A DNA stretch of 49,198 bases from Blastocatellia bacterium (GCA_035573895.1 DATLZR010000126.1:1-49198), one strand, 5' to 3'; counted from the stretch's first letter, positions 1 through 8,810 are shown. Made by a program: numbers and translations. Notes: generated from the sequence alone by a model not told the origin.

Positions 1-1
1 C

Positions 2-3000
2 CGGGGCATCTTCTCCGCTCCCGCCGAGGTTTTCCCTCTCGCTGCCGATGCAACAGCAATTGCTGTCGGGCAGCTCGACGAGAAGTACGAAAACGATGTG
101 ATTGTCGCTTCGGGCTCCGAGCTTGTCCTCATCTCCGGGCACGATCCTCTCCGAGTCGCAGCTGGATCCGGCGAGGCTGTGGCGCGGGTGTATCGTCGCT
201 CTTTTCCCTTCGAGATTCGCTCGCTCGCGCTGGGATATTTTGGGCCGAGGCGAAACTCACCGATGGACATCGCTTTGCTCGGCAGCGACGGGTCCATCCA
301 TTTTCTGACCTCGCCGACGGAAGCCGATGAGAGCGGCGTGTCCTTCCCTCTCGAGCAGTGGTCCTTCGTCACGTTTTCGTTCGATCACCCGCTGGGAATG
401 GGACCAGATCGCTCGCCTCTCTTTCTGCGGGCCAAAGTCTCCAGTCGTCCGAGCGATGATCTCATTCTCTTTGACGAAGCCGATTCTCAGATTCACATCC
501 TGACGCCTCAGGGCGATGGGTCCGTCCCGATCGCTTCTGCCGACGGTGATCCGGAGGGAAATGTCACTCGACGGGAACGTTCGTTCTCAGTGGTGAGTCT
601 GGATGAAGTAGCCGATCCTCCGATTGCTGCTCTGACGCTGCGATTAAATGCCGACGCGCTTGGTGATCTCGTGATCCTTCACGAGCGCACGATGACTCCA
701 ACGGTGGTTCTCACGGCCGCTCCCCGGAGATTCACGGTGACGACGACCAACGACAGTGGCGTGGGTTCGCTCCGTCAGGCCATTCTCGATGCCAATGCCA
801 ATCCGGGAGCCGATACAATTGCCTTCAACATCCCGGGAAGTGGCACGCGCACAATCGCCCTCACCTCACCGCTGCCCAGCATCACTGAAGCCGTGACCAT
901 TGACGGAACAACACAACCGTCCGGACGGGTGGAGATCAACGGAGATCGCGCCGGTCGAGCGGCCACGGGCTTGATTCTGGCCGGGGGGAATATCGTTGTC
1001 CGAGGACTGACCATCACCCGATTTCACTACGATCCGGTGAAGCTTCTGGCCCTGGATTTCATCGGAGCGGGCGGCAGCGCCATTCGCATTGACTCGAGCA
1101 ACAATATCGTTGAGGGCAACTTTCTCGGCACCACCGCCACCGGCGCTACGGATGCCGGGAATGATCTGGCCGGCGTACTCGTCACGGGATCGAACAACAC
1201 GATTGGGGGGACGCGCGATACGGCACGCAACATCCTCTCGGGGAATCTCGTCGGCGTGGGCTTAGCGACGAGCGGGGCGACGGGGAACCAGGTGATCGGC
1301 AACTACATCGGCACCGATCCCAGCGGAACGACGGCGATTCCGAACTCCGCCGGCGTCGTCATCCTCGGCGCGTCGGGCAACACCATCGGTGGGACGGCTA
1401 CAGGAGCCCGCAACGTGATTTCGGGCAATCGCAAGGCTCCTCCGCTGGCGAACCTTCCTCTGGCTGGTGGCGTGGCGCTCATCAGCTACCAATCGTTCAC
1501 CGGCACGTCGGGCAATCTCATCCAGGGCAACTATATCGGTCCCACGCGCGCGGGCACAGCGGCGCTCGGGAACGGCGTGACCAACGGGCGCATTCCCGGT
1601 GCCGGCATCTTCATCGGCAGCGCGACCAATAACACGATCGGAGGAACGACGGCAGCCGCCCGGAACATCATTTCCGGCAATAACGGCTATGGCATCGTCC
1701 TCGGCACGGCCAACGGCGACGGGGCCAGTGGCAACGTCATTCAAGGAAACGCTATCGGTACTCAGGCCGACGGTCGTACAGCGTTGAGTAATACCTCTCA
1801 TGGCCTTTTCATCACGGCGTCCTCCAGCGGGAACCTCATCGGCGGCACCGATCCCGGTGCCGGAAACATCATCGCGTTTAACGGGGGCGCCGGTGTCGTG
1901 GTGGAATCCGGCACTCGAAACGGGATTCTCGCCAATGTGATCTTTTCCAATGAGCGACTGGGAATTGATCTCGGAGGTAACGGTGTGACGCGCAACGATT
2001 CCGATGATCAAGATGCGGGGGCCAATGATCTGCAGAACTTCCCGGAATTGATCGTCGCCGCCTCGTCGAGCAGTCGCACCACTGTGCGCGGACGCCTGAC
2101 GGGTGCCGCCAATGCCACGTACACGCTGGAGTTTTTCTCCAACACCAACTGTGACCCCTCACGCTTTGGCGAAGGCGAGAGCTTCGCCGGTTCCGCTCGC
2201 GTGACGACGGACGCCTCAGGCACGGTCAATTTCACCGTCACGCTCACTCCCGTTCTCACGGCGGGACGATTCCTCACCGCCACGGCGACCGATGCCGCCA
2301 ACAATACGTCCGAGTTCTCGCCGTGCCTCGAAGTGGTGCGAACGGGGCAGCCCGATATCAACGTTCCCACGAGTCTCGCCTTTGATCGCGTCACGGTGGG
2401 TCAGACGGCGGAGCGCTCCCTGCCGGTGGCCAACGACGGGGATGCCAATCTGGTGATCACCAGCCTCTCGGTGGACAGCCCTCAGTTTTCGGTCGTCACG
2501 TCGGGATTGCCGCTGACCATCGAAGCGGGAGATCAACGCACCATCACCGTCCGTTTCAACCCGACGGTGGTGGGGAATCACTCCGGGCAATTGACGATTA
2601 CGAGTAACGATCCCAACGAATCGCGCACCGTGGTCGAGTTGACCGGCGAAGGCATCCCGACAGCGCCGGAGATCGAAGTGACGCCGAGTGCGCTCGACTT
2701 CGGCACTGTGACGCCCGGGCGCACAAAGGAGTTAACGCTCACCCTGCGCAATGCGGGGACGGCCGCGCTGCGCGTCACAACGCTGGCGCTGGAGAGTTCC
2801 GGCAGTTCGTTCACCCTGGTTTCTCCGGCGGCTCCTTTCGATCTTGCTCCTTCGGCAGAGCGGTCTGTCGTTGTTCGTTTCGCTCCCACCGGCCCGGGGG
2901 AGCAGACCGACACCCTCGTGATCGTCAGTAATGATGCCGATGAAGCTACCGTGCGCGTTCCCCTCACCGGCGTGGGCATGCCCCGCACGTTGAGCATTCT

Positions 3001-3628
3001 CGGCAGCGAAGCGGCTCCCGGAGCCCAGGTGACGGTTCCGGTGATGCTGAGTGACGGGAGCATGATCTCGGCGTTGCGATTCACCATTACCTTCGATAAG
3101 GCCGTTGTGTCGGTGCCGATGCCTGAAGCTGTCGCCGCTGGCCCACTCTTACCCCAGGGGTTCTCCTTGAGCGCCAACGTCAGCGTGCCCGGACAGGTCA
3201 CGGTCCTGATCACGCCGCCGCTCCAGACGCCATTGCCGACGCTTCCTCCGGACAGCGGGGCCGTCGCCATGATCACTTTTCAAATCGCCTTCACGGCTCC
3301 CGGAGGCACGCAGACTCCACTGCGATTGGCTTCGGCTTCGGCCTCAGATCCACAGGCGCGCGGCCTCTCCCTCGCGCTCAAGGATGGAATGATCGCCATT
3401 AGCGAGGTGCTTCCCGGTGACACCACTCAGGATGGACAAATCAACGAGCAGGACGTTGTGCGCCTGATCCTTCATCTCACCGGCGAGAGTCCGCTTACGG
3501 GGCGGGCCCTTCGGGCCGCCGATACCAATTGCGATGGAAGAGTCACAGAACAGGACCTCGTCCGCCTTATTCTCCATCTGACGGGCGAGCGGCTGCTGTC
3601 GCCCAGTTGTTCCACTCCGCCGTCATGA
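2..3628 (+). CDS. Secreted beta-helix/cohesin/dockerin protein (5' end missing)
   Basis: The frame is open from the left edge, so the N-terminus lies outside the window; at least 1208 residues are present. Nucleotides 2-710 encode FG-GAP/VCBS-like repeats. From about 730 a CSLREA-type entry motif (SLRQAILDAN) leads into a right-handed parallel beta-helix to about 2000, with repeated NTIGGT and ARNIISGN turns. An Ig-like segment follows (2060-2340), then two SPD-2/Hydin-type 'choice-of-anchor D' repeats (2347-2980; FDRVTVGQT and LDFGTVTPG). A cohesin-like domain (2985-3400) and a C-terminal type I dockerin (3413-3590) complete it; the dockerin has two calcium loops, DTTQDGQINEQD and DTNCDGRVTEQD. 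Known architecture of this kind is extracellular adhesion or surface assembly. The specific ligand is unknown. A cohesin and a dockerin in one chain could allow self-association, which is inference. Confidence 0.85.
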   Translation, partial: RGIFSAPAEVFPLAADATAIAVGQLDEKYENDVIVASGSELVLISGHDPLRVAAGSGEAVARVYRRSFPFEIRSLALGYFGPRRNSPMDIALLGSDGSIHFLTSPTEADESGVSFPLEQWSFVTFSFDHPLGMGPDRSPLFLRAKVSSRPSDDLILFDEADSQIHILTPQGDGSVPIASADGDPEGNVTRRERSFSVVSLDEVADPPIAALTLRLNADALGDLVILHERTMTPTVVLTAAPRRFTVTTTNDSGVGSLRQAILDANANPGADTIAFNIPGSGTRTIALTSPLPSITEAVTIDGTTQPSGRVEINGDRAGRAATGLILAGGNIVVRGLTITRFHYDPVKLLALDFIGAGGSAIRIDSSNNIVEGNFLGTTATGATDAGNDLAGVLVTGSNNTIGGTRDTARNILSGNLVGVGLATSGATGNQVIGNYIGTDPSGTTAIPNSAGVVILGASGNTIGGTATGARNVISGNRKAPPLANLPLAGGVALISYQSFTGTSGNLIQGNYIGPTRAGTAALGNGVTNGRIPGAGIFIGSATNNTIGGTTAAARNIISGNNGYGIVLGTANGDGASGNVIQGNAIGTQADGRTALSNTSHGLFITASSSGNLIGGTDPGAGNIIAFNGGAGVVVESGTRNGILANVIFSNERLGIDLGGNGVTRNDSDDQDAGANDLQNFPELIVAASSSSRTTVRGRLTGAANATYTLEFFSNTNCDPSRFGEGESFAGSARVTTDASGTVNFTVTLTPVLTAGRFLTATATDAANNTSEFSPCLEVVRTGQPDINVPTSLAFDRVTVGQTAERSLPVANDGDANLVITSLSVDSPQFSVVTSGLPLTIEAGDQRTITVRFNPTVVGNHSGQLTITSNDPNESRTVVELTGEGIPTAPEIEVTPSALDFGTVTPGRTKELTLTLRNAGTAALRVTTLALESSGSSFTLVSPAAPFDLAPSAERSVVVRFAPTGPGEQTDTLVIVSNDADEATVRVPLTGVGMPRTLSILGSEAAPGAQVTVPVMLSDGSMISALRFTITFDKAVVSVPMPEAVAAGPLLPQGFSLSANVSVPGQVTVLITPPLQTPLPTLPPDSGAVAMITFQIAFTAPGGTQTPLRLASASASDPQARGLSLALKDGMIAISEVLPGDTTQDGQINEQDVVRLILHLTGESPLTGRALRAADTNCDGRVTEQDLVRLILHLTGERLLSPSCSTPPS

Positions 3629-3645
3629 GCGGGACAGCGTGAGTT

Positions 3646-3680
3646 GTGGCGCGGGCTTTCGACCGGAAAGTCCGCGCGAC
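3646..3680. repeat. Dispersed GC-rich hairpin repeat, copy 1
   Basis: An imperfect inverted repeat lies directly after the dockerin gene. Its left arm is GTGGCGCGGGCTTTC and its right arm GGAAAGTCCGCGCGAC, around a short loop. Related right arms occur in other intergenic gaps of the window (near 8850, 16460, 21670, 34925 and 45510). A third, partial element (GATTGGAAAGTCCGCTCTCC) follows at 3718-3737. Confidence 0.6.
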
Positions 3681-3684
3681 AGTG

Positions 3685-3714
3685 GCGCAAGCTTTCCAGC
3701 TTGCGCATTTTTTT
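3685..3714 (+). terminator. Rho-independent terminator of the dockerin gene
   Basis: A perfect 9-bp stem (GCGCAAGCT / AGCTTGCGC) closes a TTCC loop and is followed by ATTTTTTT. It starts 57 bases after the stop codon of the large secreted protein. It is embedded in the dispersed repeat cluster, so here the repeat appears to serve as the terminator. Confidence 0.8.
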
Positions 3715-3754
3715 CGCAGATTGGAAAGTCCGCTCTCCTCATTCACCGGGCCCT

Positions 3755-3784
3755 CTGGCAAAGATCGAGACGAACTCGTACAAT
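3755..3784 (+). promoter_or_regulatory. Candidate promoter just upstream of the DUF1460 gene
   Basis: CTGGCA (3755-3760) and TACAAT (3779-3784) are separated by 18 bases. The -10 box ends 8 bases before the ATG at 3793, so transcription would start at or very near the start codon. No Shine-Dalgarno sequence is present in the gap, which fits a leaderless message. Confidence 0.45.
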
Positions 3785-3792
3785 CGCCAACT

Positions 3793-4557
3793 ATGTCGGG
3801 ACGGAAAACCTTCCACGATCGGCGCACGCTGGCGGAGGTGAACCGGTTGCTGCGGCGCATTGGGGCGGAAGCGGCGGTTGGTGAGCGGATGAAAACGATT
3901 GCTCGACTCCTGCACGGACGCCCCTATCGTGAGAACCCGCTCGTCGGTTCGGCCGATTCGCCCGAGGTATTTACCTTCTCGCTGCGCGCATTCGATTGTG
4001 TGACGTATATCGAAACGGTTCTGGCGCTGGCGCTGGCCCGGTCGGCCAGAGATTTCCTCCGATGGCTTCGGAGGATCCGCTACCGGAATGGTCGCGTCAC
4101 CTGGCGCGACCGCCACCACTACATGGTGGAGTGGATTCGGGCCAATGCCCGTCAGGGGGTGATCGCCGATCTCACGCGCGGTCCGATGACGGTCTCCCGC
4201 TCGAAAACGCTCGCCGTTGTTGCCGGGCGTGCGCCCCGGCGCGTCCGCTTCCGCCTCTTTCCCAAGAGGATGATCGGGCGGATCGCCCCGCAGATGCGCG
4301 ATGGCGATCTGCTGTTTTTCGCCTCGACACGGAAATATCTCGATGTCTTTCATGTCGGCCTTGTTTTCGTCGGCGCCGATGGCATCACGCTGAGTCATGC
4401 TGCGCGGAGTCGAGGGCAGGTCATCGAACAACCTCTCGAACATTTTCTTCGGGAGAATCGAATGGCCGGAGTGCTCTGGGTCCGTCCGCGACGGCCCGAG
4501 AATCGGGCGGTTCGTCGTGCGCGAGCGGACGGCGCACCCATCGGTCGGCGGCGATGA
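3793..4557 (+). CDS. DUF1460 (NlpC/P60-like) hydrolase
   Basis: A 254-residue protein matching the DUF1460 family (PF07313), papain-like-fold enzymes related to NlpC/P60 and annotated as N-acetylmuramoyl-L-alanine amidase-like. The probable catalytic cysteine is in FDCVTYIETV and the histidine in DVFHVGLV, the usual order for this fold. The open frame runs upstream to 3646, but that extension is made of intergenic repeat and terminator sequence, so the ATG at 3793 is preferred. I see no clear signal peptide from that start, although relatives are often exported. The -10 box is 8 bases upstream and there is no ribosome binding site, so translation may be leaderless. The substrate (a peptidoglycan fragment or another amide) is not shown by the sequence. 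Confidence 0.8.
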   Translation: MSGRKTFHDRRTLAEVNRLLRRIGAEAAVGERMKTIARLLHGRPYRENPLVGSADSPEVFTFSLRAFDCVTYIETVLALALARSARDFLRWLRRIRYRNGRVTWRDRHHYMVEWIRANARQGVIADLTRGPMTVSRSKTLAVVAGRAPRRVRFRLFPKRMIGRIAPQMRDGDLLFFASTRKYLDVFHVGLVFVGADGITLSHAARSRGQVIEQPLEHFLRENRMAGVLWVRPRRPENRAVRRARADGAPIGRRR

Positions 4558-4635
4558 TCGGCCCCGGCAGAGAGGGACCTCTTTGGCAGAGGGTCCCGCA
4601 TAACGCCCTTTTTTCAGAAGGGGGGAAAGTCGGTC

Positions 4636-6012
4636 ATGATCATCATGAAGTTCGGCGGCACATCGGTTGAAGATGCTCGAGCGATTACCCGCGTGACGGA
4701 TATTGTCCGAGAGCATTTGCGCGATCGTCCGATCGTCGTTCTCTCGGCCATTGCCGGGATGACCGACGGATTGATCGCGATGGCTCACCAGGCCGCCGAG
4801 GGACGGGAGGCAGAGGCGCAGGCGGTGCTCGCGCACCTGCGCGAACGTCATGAGACGATCGTCACCGAGCTTGATCTGAGCGAGGAAACGCGCGAGACGC
4901 TCCGAGCGGAGATCGAGCACCACTTCGAGCAACTGGCGCATCTCGTGCGCGGCCTGGCCATCCTCGGCGAACTCACTCCACGATCGCTCGATACCATCTG
5001 CTCCTACGGGGAGCTTCTGTCCACCCTCATCGTGGCCCGCGCCATGCTCGAGCGAGGGATTCCAGCCCGATGGCTCGATGCCCGACAGATCATCCTCACC
5101 GATGAGATGTTCGGTCGCGCCACACCCCTTCTGGAGAAGATCGAGGGAAAAGTGAACGAACATCTCCGCCCCCTCTGGGAACAAGGATACGTGCCGGTCA
5201 CACAAGGGTATATCGGAGCCACCGAGCGAGGAGTGACGACCACTTTGGGGCGGGGAGGATCCGACTTCACGGCGGCTTTGCTGGGAGCCGCTCTTGGAGC
5301 CCGTGAGATTCAGATCTGGACCGACGTGGATGGAATGCTCACGGCGGATCCTCGTCTCGTCCCAACGGCCCTGCGGGTGAAGTGGCTCTCTTTTGCCGAA
5401 GCCGCGGAGCTGGCCTACTTCGGAGCCAAGGTCCTCCACCCCAGCACCATTCTCCCCGCCATCAGCAAGAATATTCCCGTGCGCATTCTCAACTCGCGCA
5501 AGCCGCATCTGAGCGGCACGCTCATCACCTCGGAGATCCCCTCGGCAGCCGGCTGCGTGAAATCCATCGCCTGCAAACAGGGCATCACCATGATCAACGT
5601 CTACTCCACCCGAATGCTCATGGCCTACGGATTCCTACGACGAATCTTCGAGGTCTTTGAACGGCATCGAACCTCGGTGGATCTGGTTTCCACGTCCGAA
5701 GTCAACGTCTCGGTTACCGTTGACCGTCCCGATGACGTTCAAGCGATCGTGGCCGATCTAAGCACCTTCTCCCACGTCACGGTCGAGCGGGACAAAGCCA
5801 TCGTTTGCGTCGTCGGCGAACAGCTCAAGTACACGCCGGGAATCGCCGGGAGAGTCTTCAAGGCCATCGAGGACACGAACGTCTACATGATCTCGCAGGG
5901 GGCCTCCGAAATTAACCTGAGCTTCGTCGTTGACGAGGCCGATCTCCCACAGGTCGTGCAAACGCTTCACCGGGAATTCTTCAGCACCGTTCCCGGCGAG
6001 ATCTTCGAATGA
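4636..6012 (+). CDS. lysC: Aspartate kinase
   Basis: 458 residues, close to the length of single-function class III aspartokinases. It phosphorylates L-aspartate, the first step towards lysine, threonine, methionine and diaminopimelate. The N-terminal KFGGTSV nucleotide-binding motif is at residues 5-11, the aspartate/ATP region GRGGSDFTAALLGA is near residue 205, and two C-terminal ACT domains (about 305-455) normally sense end-product amino acids. An AAGGGGGGAAAG ribosome binding site precedes the ATG; a second in-frame ATG lies three codons later (MIIMKFGGTS) and could be the true start. The gene stands alone: no homoserine dehydrogenase or other pathway gene is adjacent. A long antisense open frame covering this gene is only a shadow of high GC coding. 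Confidence 0.93.
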   Translation: MIIMKFGGTSVEDARAITRVTDIVREHLRDRPIVVLSAIAGMTDGLIAMAHQAAEGREAEAQAVLAHLRERHETIVTELDLSEETRETLRAEIEHHFEQLAHLVRGLAILGELTPRSLDTICSYGELLSTLIVARAMLERGIPARWLDARQIILTDEMFGRATPLLEKIEGKVNEHLRPLWEQGYVPVTQGYIGATERGVTTTLGRGGSDFTAALLGAALGAREIQIWTDVDGMLTADPRLVPTALRVKWLSFAEAAELAYFGAKVLHPSTILPAISKNIPVRILNSRKPHLSGTLITSEIPSAAGCVKSIACKQGITMINVYSTRMLMAYGFLRRIFEVFERHRTSVDLVSTSEVNVSVTVDRPDDVQAIVADLSTFSHVTVERDKAIVCVVGEQLKYTPGIAGRVFKAIEDTNVYMISQGASEINLSFVVDEADLPQVVQTLHREFFSTVPGEIFE

Positions 6013-6181
6013 GCTGTCCGCGAGACGGGTTCCTTTTGTGACGGGCGAAAAGGTGCTTCCCGCTGACCGGGAGAAAGCGACGGGTGAACGATGGCGAATG
6101 TGTCCATTGAGGGGATGCCATCGCAGGGGCTGCCCGCGCTCGATGGTCTGACGATATCGCCCGTCGTTGCGGTGATGGCCC

Positions 6182-6847
6182 TTATGCCGGGACTAAATCG
6201 CGAAAGCAAAAGGAATCTCTGAGGACGGTCTCGCCGATGGTGAACGTCACCGGACGGGTGAAGATCGGGCCATCAAAGACAAACGAGTGAAACTCTCCGT
6301 TTTCGCCACAGGGGTCCACCCCGGGAGGAAGCCGACGCAAAAATTCCTCCTCGATCATCTGCCCGGCAAAAGAACGATCGAGAACTTTTGTGTCCACGCA
6401 CACCACTATCGCTTTGAACCCCATGGTGATGAAAGTTCGTGCCAGTTCATTCGTATCGCGCCTCCAGATCGGAAATGCCCCTTTCATTCCTATTTTCGAG
6501 AGAAAGTCCTCTCGATACCTTCGTATGTCTTCCAGAAAGATGTCGCCGAAGACGACCGTCTGGACGCCGTTTCTCCGATACTCCTCAAGCGCCGCCTTCA
6601 TTTTCGACTCGTATTCTTCGTTCGTCGCGTTCATCGAAAGGTGAATCGTATGCAGCGGCAGGCCGAGGGATTCCACTTGACGTTCGAGAAGACTGCGACG
6701 CACGCCGTGCATACTGATTCGGTCGTAACCGTCGGTCACCGTGGTGACCAAGGCTACAATCTCGTACTGACCGGTTTTTTGAATCTCATAGAGCGCCATC
6801 GAGCTATCTTTCCCACCGCTCCATGAGACGAGCACTCTTTCTTTCAT
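6182..6847 (-). CDS. Dph6-like ATP pyrophosphatase
   Basis: 221 residues of the adenine-nucleotide alpha hydrolase/PP-loop superfamily, ATP_bind_4 type. The PP-loop SGGKDS is at residues 10-15, and the family-specific C-terminal motif GVDPCGENGEFHSF is near residue 175. In eukaryotes and archaea Dph6 amidates diphthine on elongation factor 2. Bacteria do not make diphthamide, so the bacterial substrate is unknown; the sequence supports only an ATP-dependent amidase or ligase. It is a single minus-strand gene facing aspartokinase tail to tail across 169 bases and divergent from rpsT. Confidence 0.82.
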   Translation of the reverse strand: MKERVLVSWSGGKDSSMALYEIQKTGQYEIVALVTTVTDGYDRISMHGVRRSLLERQVESLGLPLHTIHLSMNATNEEYESKMKAALEEYRRNGVQTVVFGDIFLEDIRRYREDFLSKIGMKGAFPIWRRDTNELARTFITMGFKAIVVCVDTKVLDRSFAGQMIEEEFLRRLPPGVDPCGENGEFHSFVFDGPIFTRPVTFTIGETVLRDSFCFRDLVPA

Positions 6848-7020
6848 CGCTGTCTCTTCAGGGGTGATCCCTTTTCCCGGAGATTCCCCATCTCACGATT
6901 ATACGAAGGAGTGGGGACCGTTGAGGCACTCTCAACAGATGTTTCAGGGCTCTTTGGCATCGGCGCGTTCTCCACGAAAGCTCCTGAAGGCTCGGGAAGG
7001 CCGGTATTCCCCGGAGCTTC

Positions 7021-7050
7021 TTGACACCTCGGAAGGGCGGCCCCTATACT
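7021..7050 (+). promoter_or_regulatory. Sigma-70 type promoter of rpsT
   Basis: TTGACA (7021-7026) and TATACT (7045-7050) are spaced by 18 bases, a near-consensus housekeeping promoter. It lies 80 bases upstream of the rpsT start codon, leaving a leader of roughly 70 bases. Confidence 0.8.
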
Positions 7051-7129
7051 TTCGGCCTTTCTGCAAGCGAGGCAAGAGTGAGCGAGCGGGGTGCGCCCGC
7101 CTCTCACGCGAGAAAAAAGGAGATACTTT

Positions 7130-7423
7130 ATGCCACGAACACAATCGGCCATCCGGCAGATGCGCAAAAACGAGCGCCGACGCGAAATCAATCGGCGGAA
7201 TCGCAGCCGCCTGCGGACGGCGATCAAAAAACTCCGCGCAGCTCTCCAGGCAGGTGCGGTCGAAGAAGCCAAGCAGCTCCTGCCCCGGACGCTCTCGATC
7301 ATTGATAACTCGGTCCACAAGGGCATTCTCCATCGAAATGCGGCAGCCCGATACAAATCGCGTTTGATGGCTCATGTTCATCGGCTCATTCGTGCCTCCT
7401 CGACCGTGACGCAGGCGCAGTGA
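7130..7423 (+). CDS. rpsT: 30S ribosomal protein S20
   Basis: 97 residues, very basic and largely helical, as expected of S20, which binds the 5' domain of 16S rRNA in the small subunit. Recognisable features are the N-terminal SAIRQMRKNERRREINRRN, the central LLPRTLSIIDNSVHKGILH and the ARYKSRLM segment. The start at 7130 is chosen because AAAAAGGAGA lies just upstream; the frame extends to 7091, but that stretch is leader sequence. A strong promoter sits 80 bases upstream. Many bacteria autoregulate S20 through its leader; I did not identify a specific structure here. Confidence 0.95.
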   Translation: MPRTQSAIRQMRKNERRREINRRNRSRLRTAIKKLRAALQAGAVEEAKQLLPRTLSIIDNSVHKGILHRNAAARYKSRLMAHVHRLIRASSTVTQAQ

Positions 7424-7664
7424 AGCCTCGGCATCAGGGGTGCTCCGTGTCACGCCCACCGGACTTATGAGAGCGCCCTGAGCACGTCCGCTGAAGGGAA
7501 GGCGACACCCAACGTCCACTCTCCATTTTCCCCGAAGGCGAGGCATCACCGGTGTTCAACCCGACGCTATGTCGTTTCCCCTTGACGAGTAAGGGCGGAT
7601 GAGCGTCTGCCCCTGATGCTCACCGGTCTGAAGGGAGCGCGCAACGGTCTCCGGCGCGTTCCCC

Positions 7665-8717
7665 TCAGGGGAGGACGGAAATCGTTCCCGGAGGCCCCTC
7701 CGCAATCTCTCCAATGACGGCGGCAGCCGGCGTTTTCGCTCGCTGGAGGGCACCGATCAGCGCTTCGGTTCGATCCGGCGCCACCGCAATGAGCAGACCA
7801 CCAGAGGTTTGGGCATCGCACAGGACGAGCTGAGCGTCAGGGGTGATGGCTTCATGCCAGGTGACGAACTGGCTGAGGTAACGATGATTGTTTCGTGTGC
7901 CGCCGGGAACGACGTCCTGGCGGACGAGGTCCCAGGCCTCAGGCAAAACGGGCACGCGCGAGAGCCAGACGCGTGCGCTCACCCGGCTGGCCACGAGCAT
8001 GTTACGCAGATGGCCGAGGAGACCGTAGCCGGTGACGTCGGTGGCGGCGTGAACGCCTACCTCTCGCATCGCCCGAGCCGCGGAAGCGTTGAGCGTCGCC
8101 ATGAGCGCGATGACTTTCTCCTCGGTTTCCCGGCTGATGACCTGACGCTTAATTCCGGTCGTGATGATTCCGATGCCGAGCGGTTTTGTCAACACGAGCT
8201 GATCGCCGGGCCGCGCCGTCGCCGTGGCAATGATGGCCGAGGGGTGGGCGACGCCGACAACGGCCAGTCCGTATTTCGGTTCCACATCATCAACGGTATG
8301 ACCGCCCAGAATGGGCACGCCGGCCTCCCGCGCTTTGTCGGCTCCGCCGCGCAAAATCTCACTCAGGATGCGCAGGGGCAGCTTCTTCGAGGGAAATCCG
8401 ACGAGATTGAGGGCCACCAGCGGATCAACCCCTTTCGCATAGAGATCGCTCAGCGAGTTCGCAACAGCAATCGCGCCGAAGGCATAGGGGTCATCCACCA
8501 CCGGTGTGAAGAAATCGGTCGTCAGCACCAGAGCGGTTGTCTCGTTGAGCAGATAGACGCCGACATCGTCGGAGCTGCCCGCTCCGATGAGCACGCGGGG
8601 ATCCTCCACCGGGGTGAGAGTGGCCAGAACCTCGACCAGGTCCTGCTGACTCAGCTTACACGCTCAACCGGCCCCGTGACTGAGCATGGTCAATCTGATG
8701 TCTTCCGGTGTGTTCAC
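7665..8717 (-). CDS. selD: Selenide, water dikinase, itself a selenoprotein
   Basis: SelD makes selenophosphate from selenide and ATP, the selenium donor for Sec-tRNA and selenouridine. The uninterrupted frame starts only at 8609 and lacks the catalytic N-terminus. Reading upstream past an in-frame TGA (8666-8664) restores it: GTG at 8717 with GGGAGGAAA just ahead, then IRLTMLSHGAG-U-ACKLS, the position where other SelD proteins carry Cys or Sec. This gives 350 residues, the normal length. Later features include DFFTPVVDDPYAFG, LGGHTVDD, ATDVTGYGLLGH and DAQTSGGLL. A SECIS-like hairpin follows the UGA. pdxJ and a glycosyltransferase lie upstream on the same strand. selA, selB and tRNA-Sec are not in the window but are predicted to exist elsewhere. 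Without Sec insertion the product would be a 17-residue peptide. Confidence 0.93.
8625..8645 (-). promoter_or_regulatory. Bacterial SECIS-like hairpin in selD
   Basis: On the minus strand, CAGGACCT pairs with AGGTTCTG (8 bp, one G-T wobble) around the five-base loop GGTCG. The stem begins 18 bases after the UGA. A GGUC-type apical loop at this distance is what SelB recognises in the known E. coli fdhF element, so this is the probable insertion signal. Confidence 0.75.
8664..8666 (-). other. selD: Selenocysteine codon (UGA) of selD, residue 18
   Basis: The complement of TCA at 8664-8666 is TGA, in frame 17 codons after the GTG start and just before ACK. It lies in the conserved glycine-rich catalytic loop, where the residue is Cys or Sec in known SelD proteins. 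No frameshift is needed to join the two parts. Confidence 0.92.
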
Positions 8718-8810
8718 GCTTTCCTCCCTCGGCACAGCCGAAACAGATGGTCATCCACTCCCCTGTCGCGGCTGCGCTCTTTCACATCGAACGTGACAGT
8801 CTACGTGATG

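Noticed and set aside
1080-1900. Internal repeats in the large secreted gene as a DNA repeat or CRISPR-like array
   Set aside because: The repetition is at protein level (NTIGGT turns of a beta-helix) with variable spacing and no identical DNA units.
4574-4614. A GGGACC/GGTCCC hairpin with a later T run before aspartokinase, as a terminator or attenuator
   Set aside because: The T run is about 11 bases away from the stem and overlaps the region of the next ribosome binding site; no leader peptide rich in the regulated amino acids is seen.
3739-5508. A 589-codon minus-strand frame opposite the DUF1460 and aspartokinase genes
   Set aside because: It lies opposite two well-supported genes, has no recognisable domain and is explained by the GC-rich codon pattern of the true strand.
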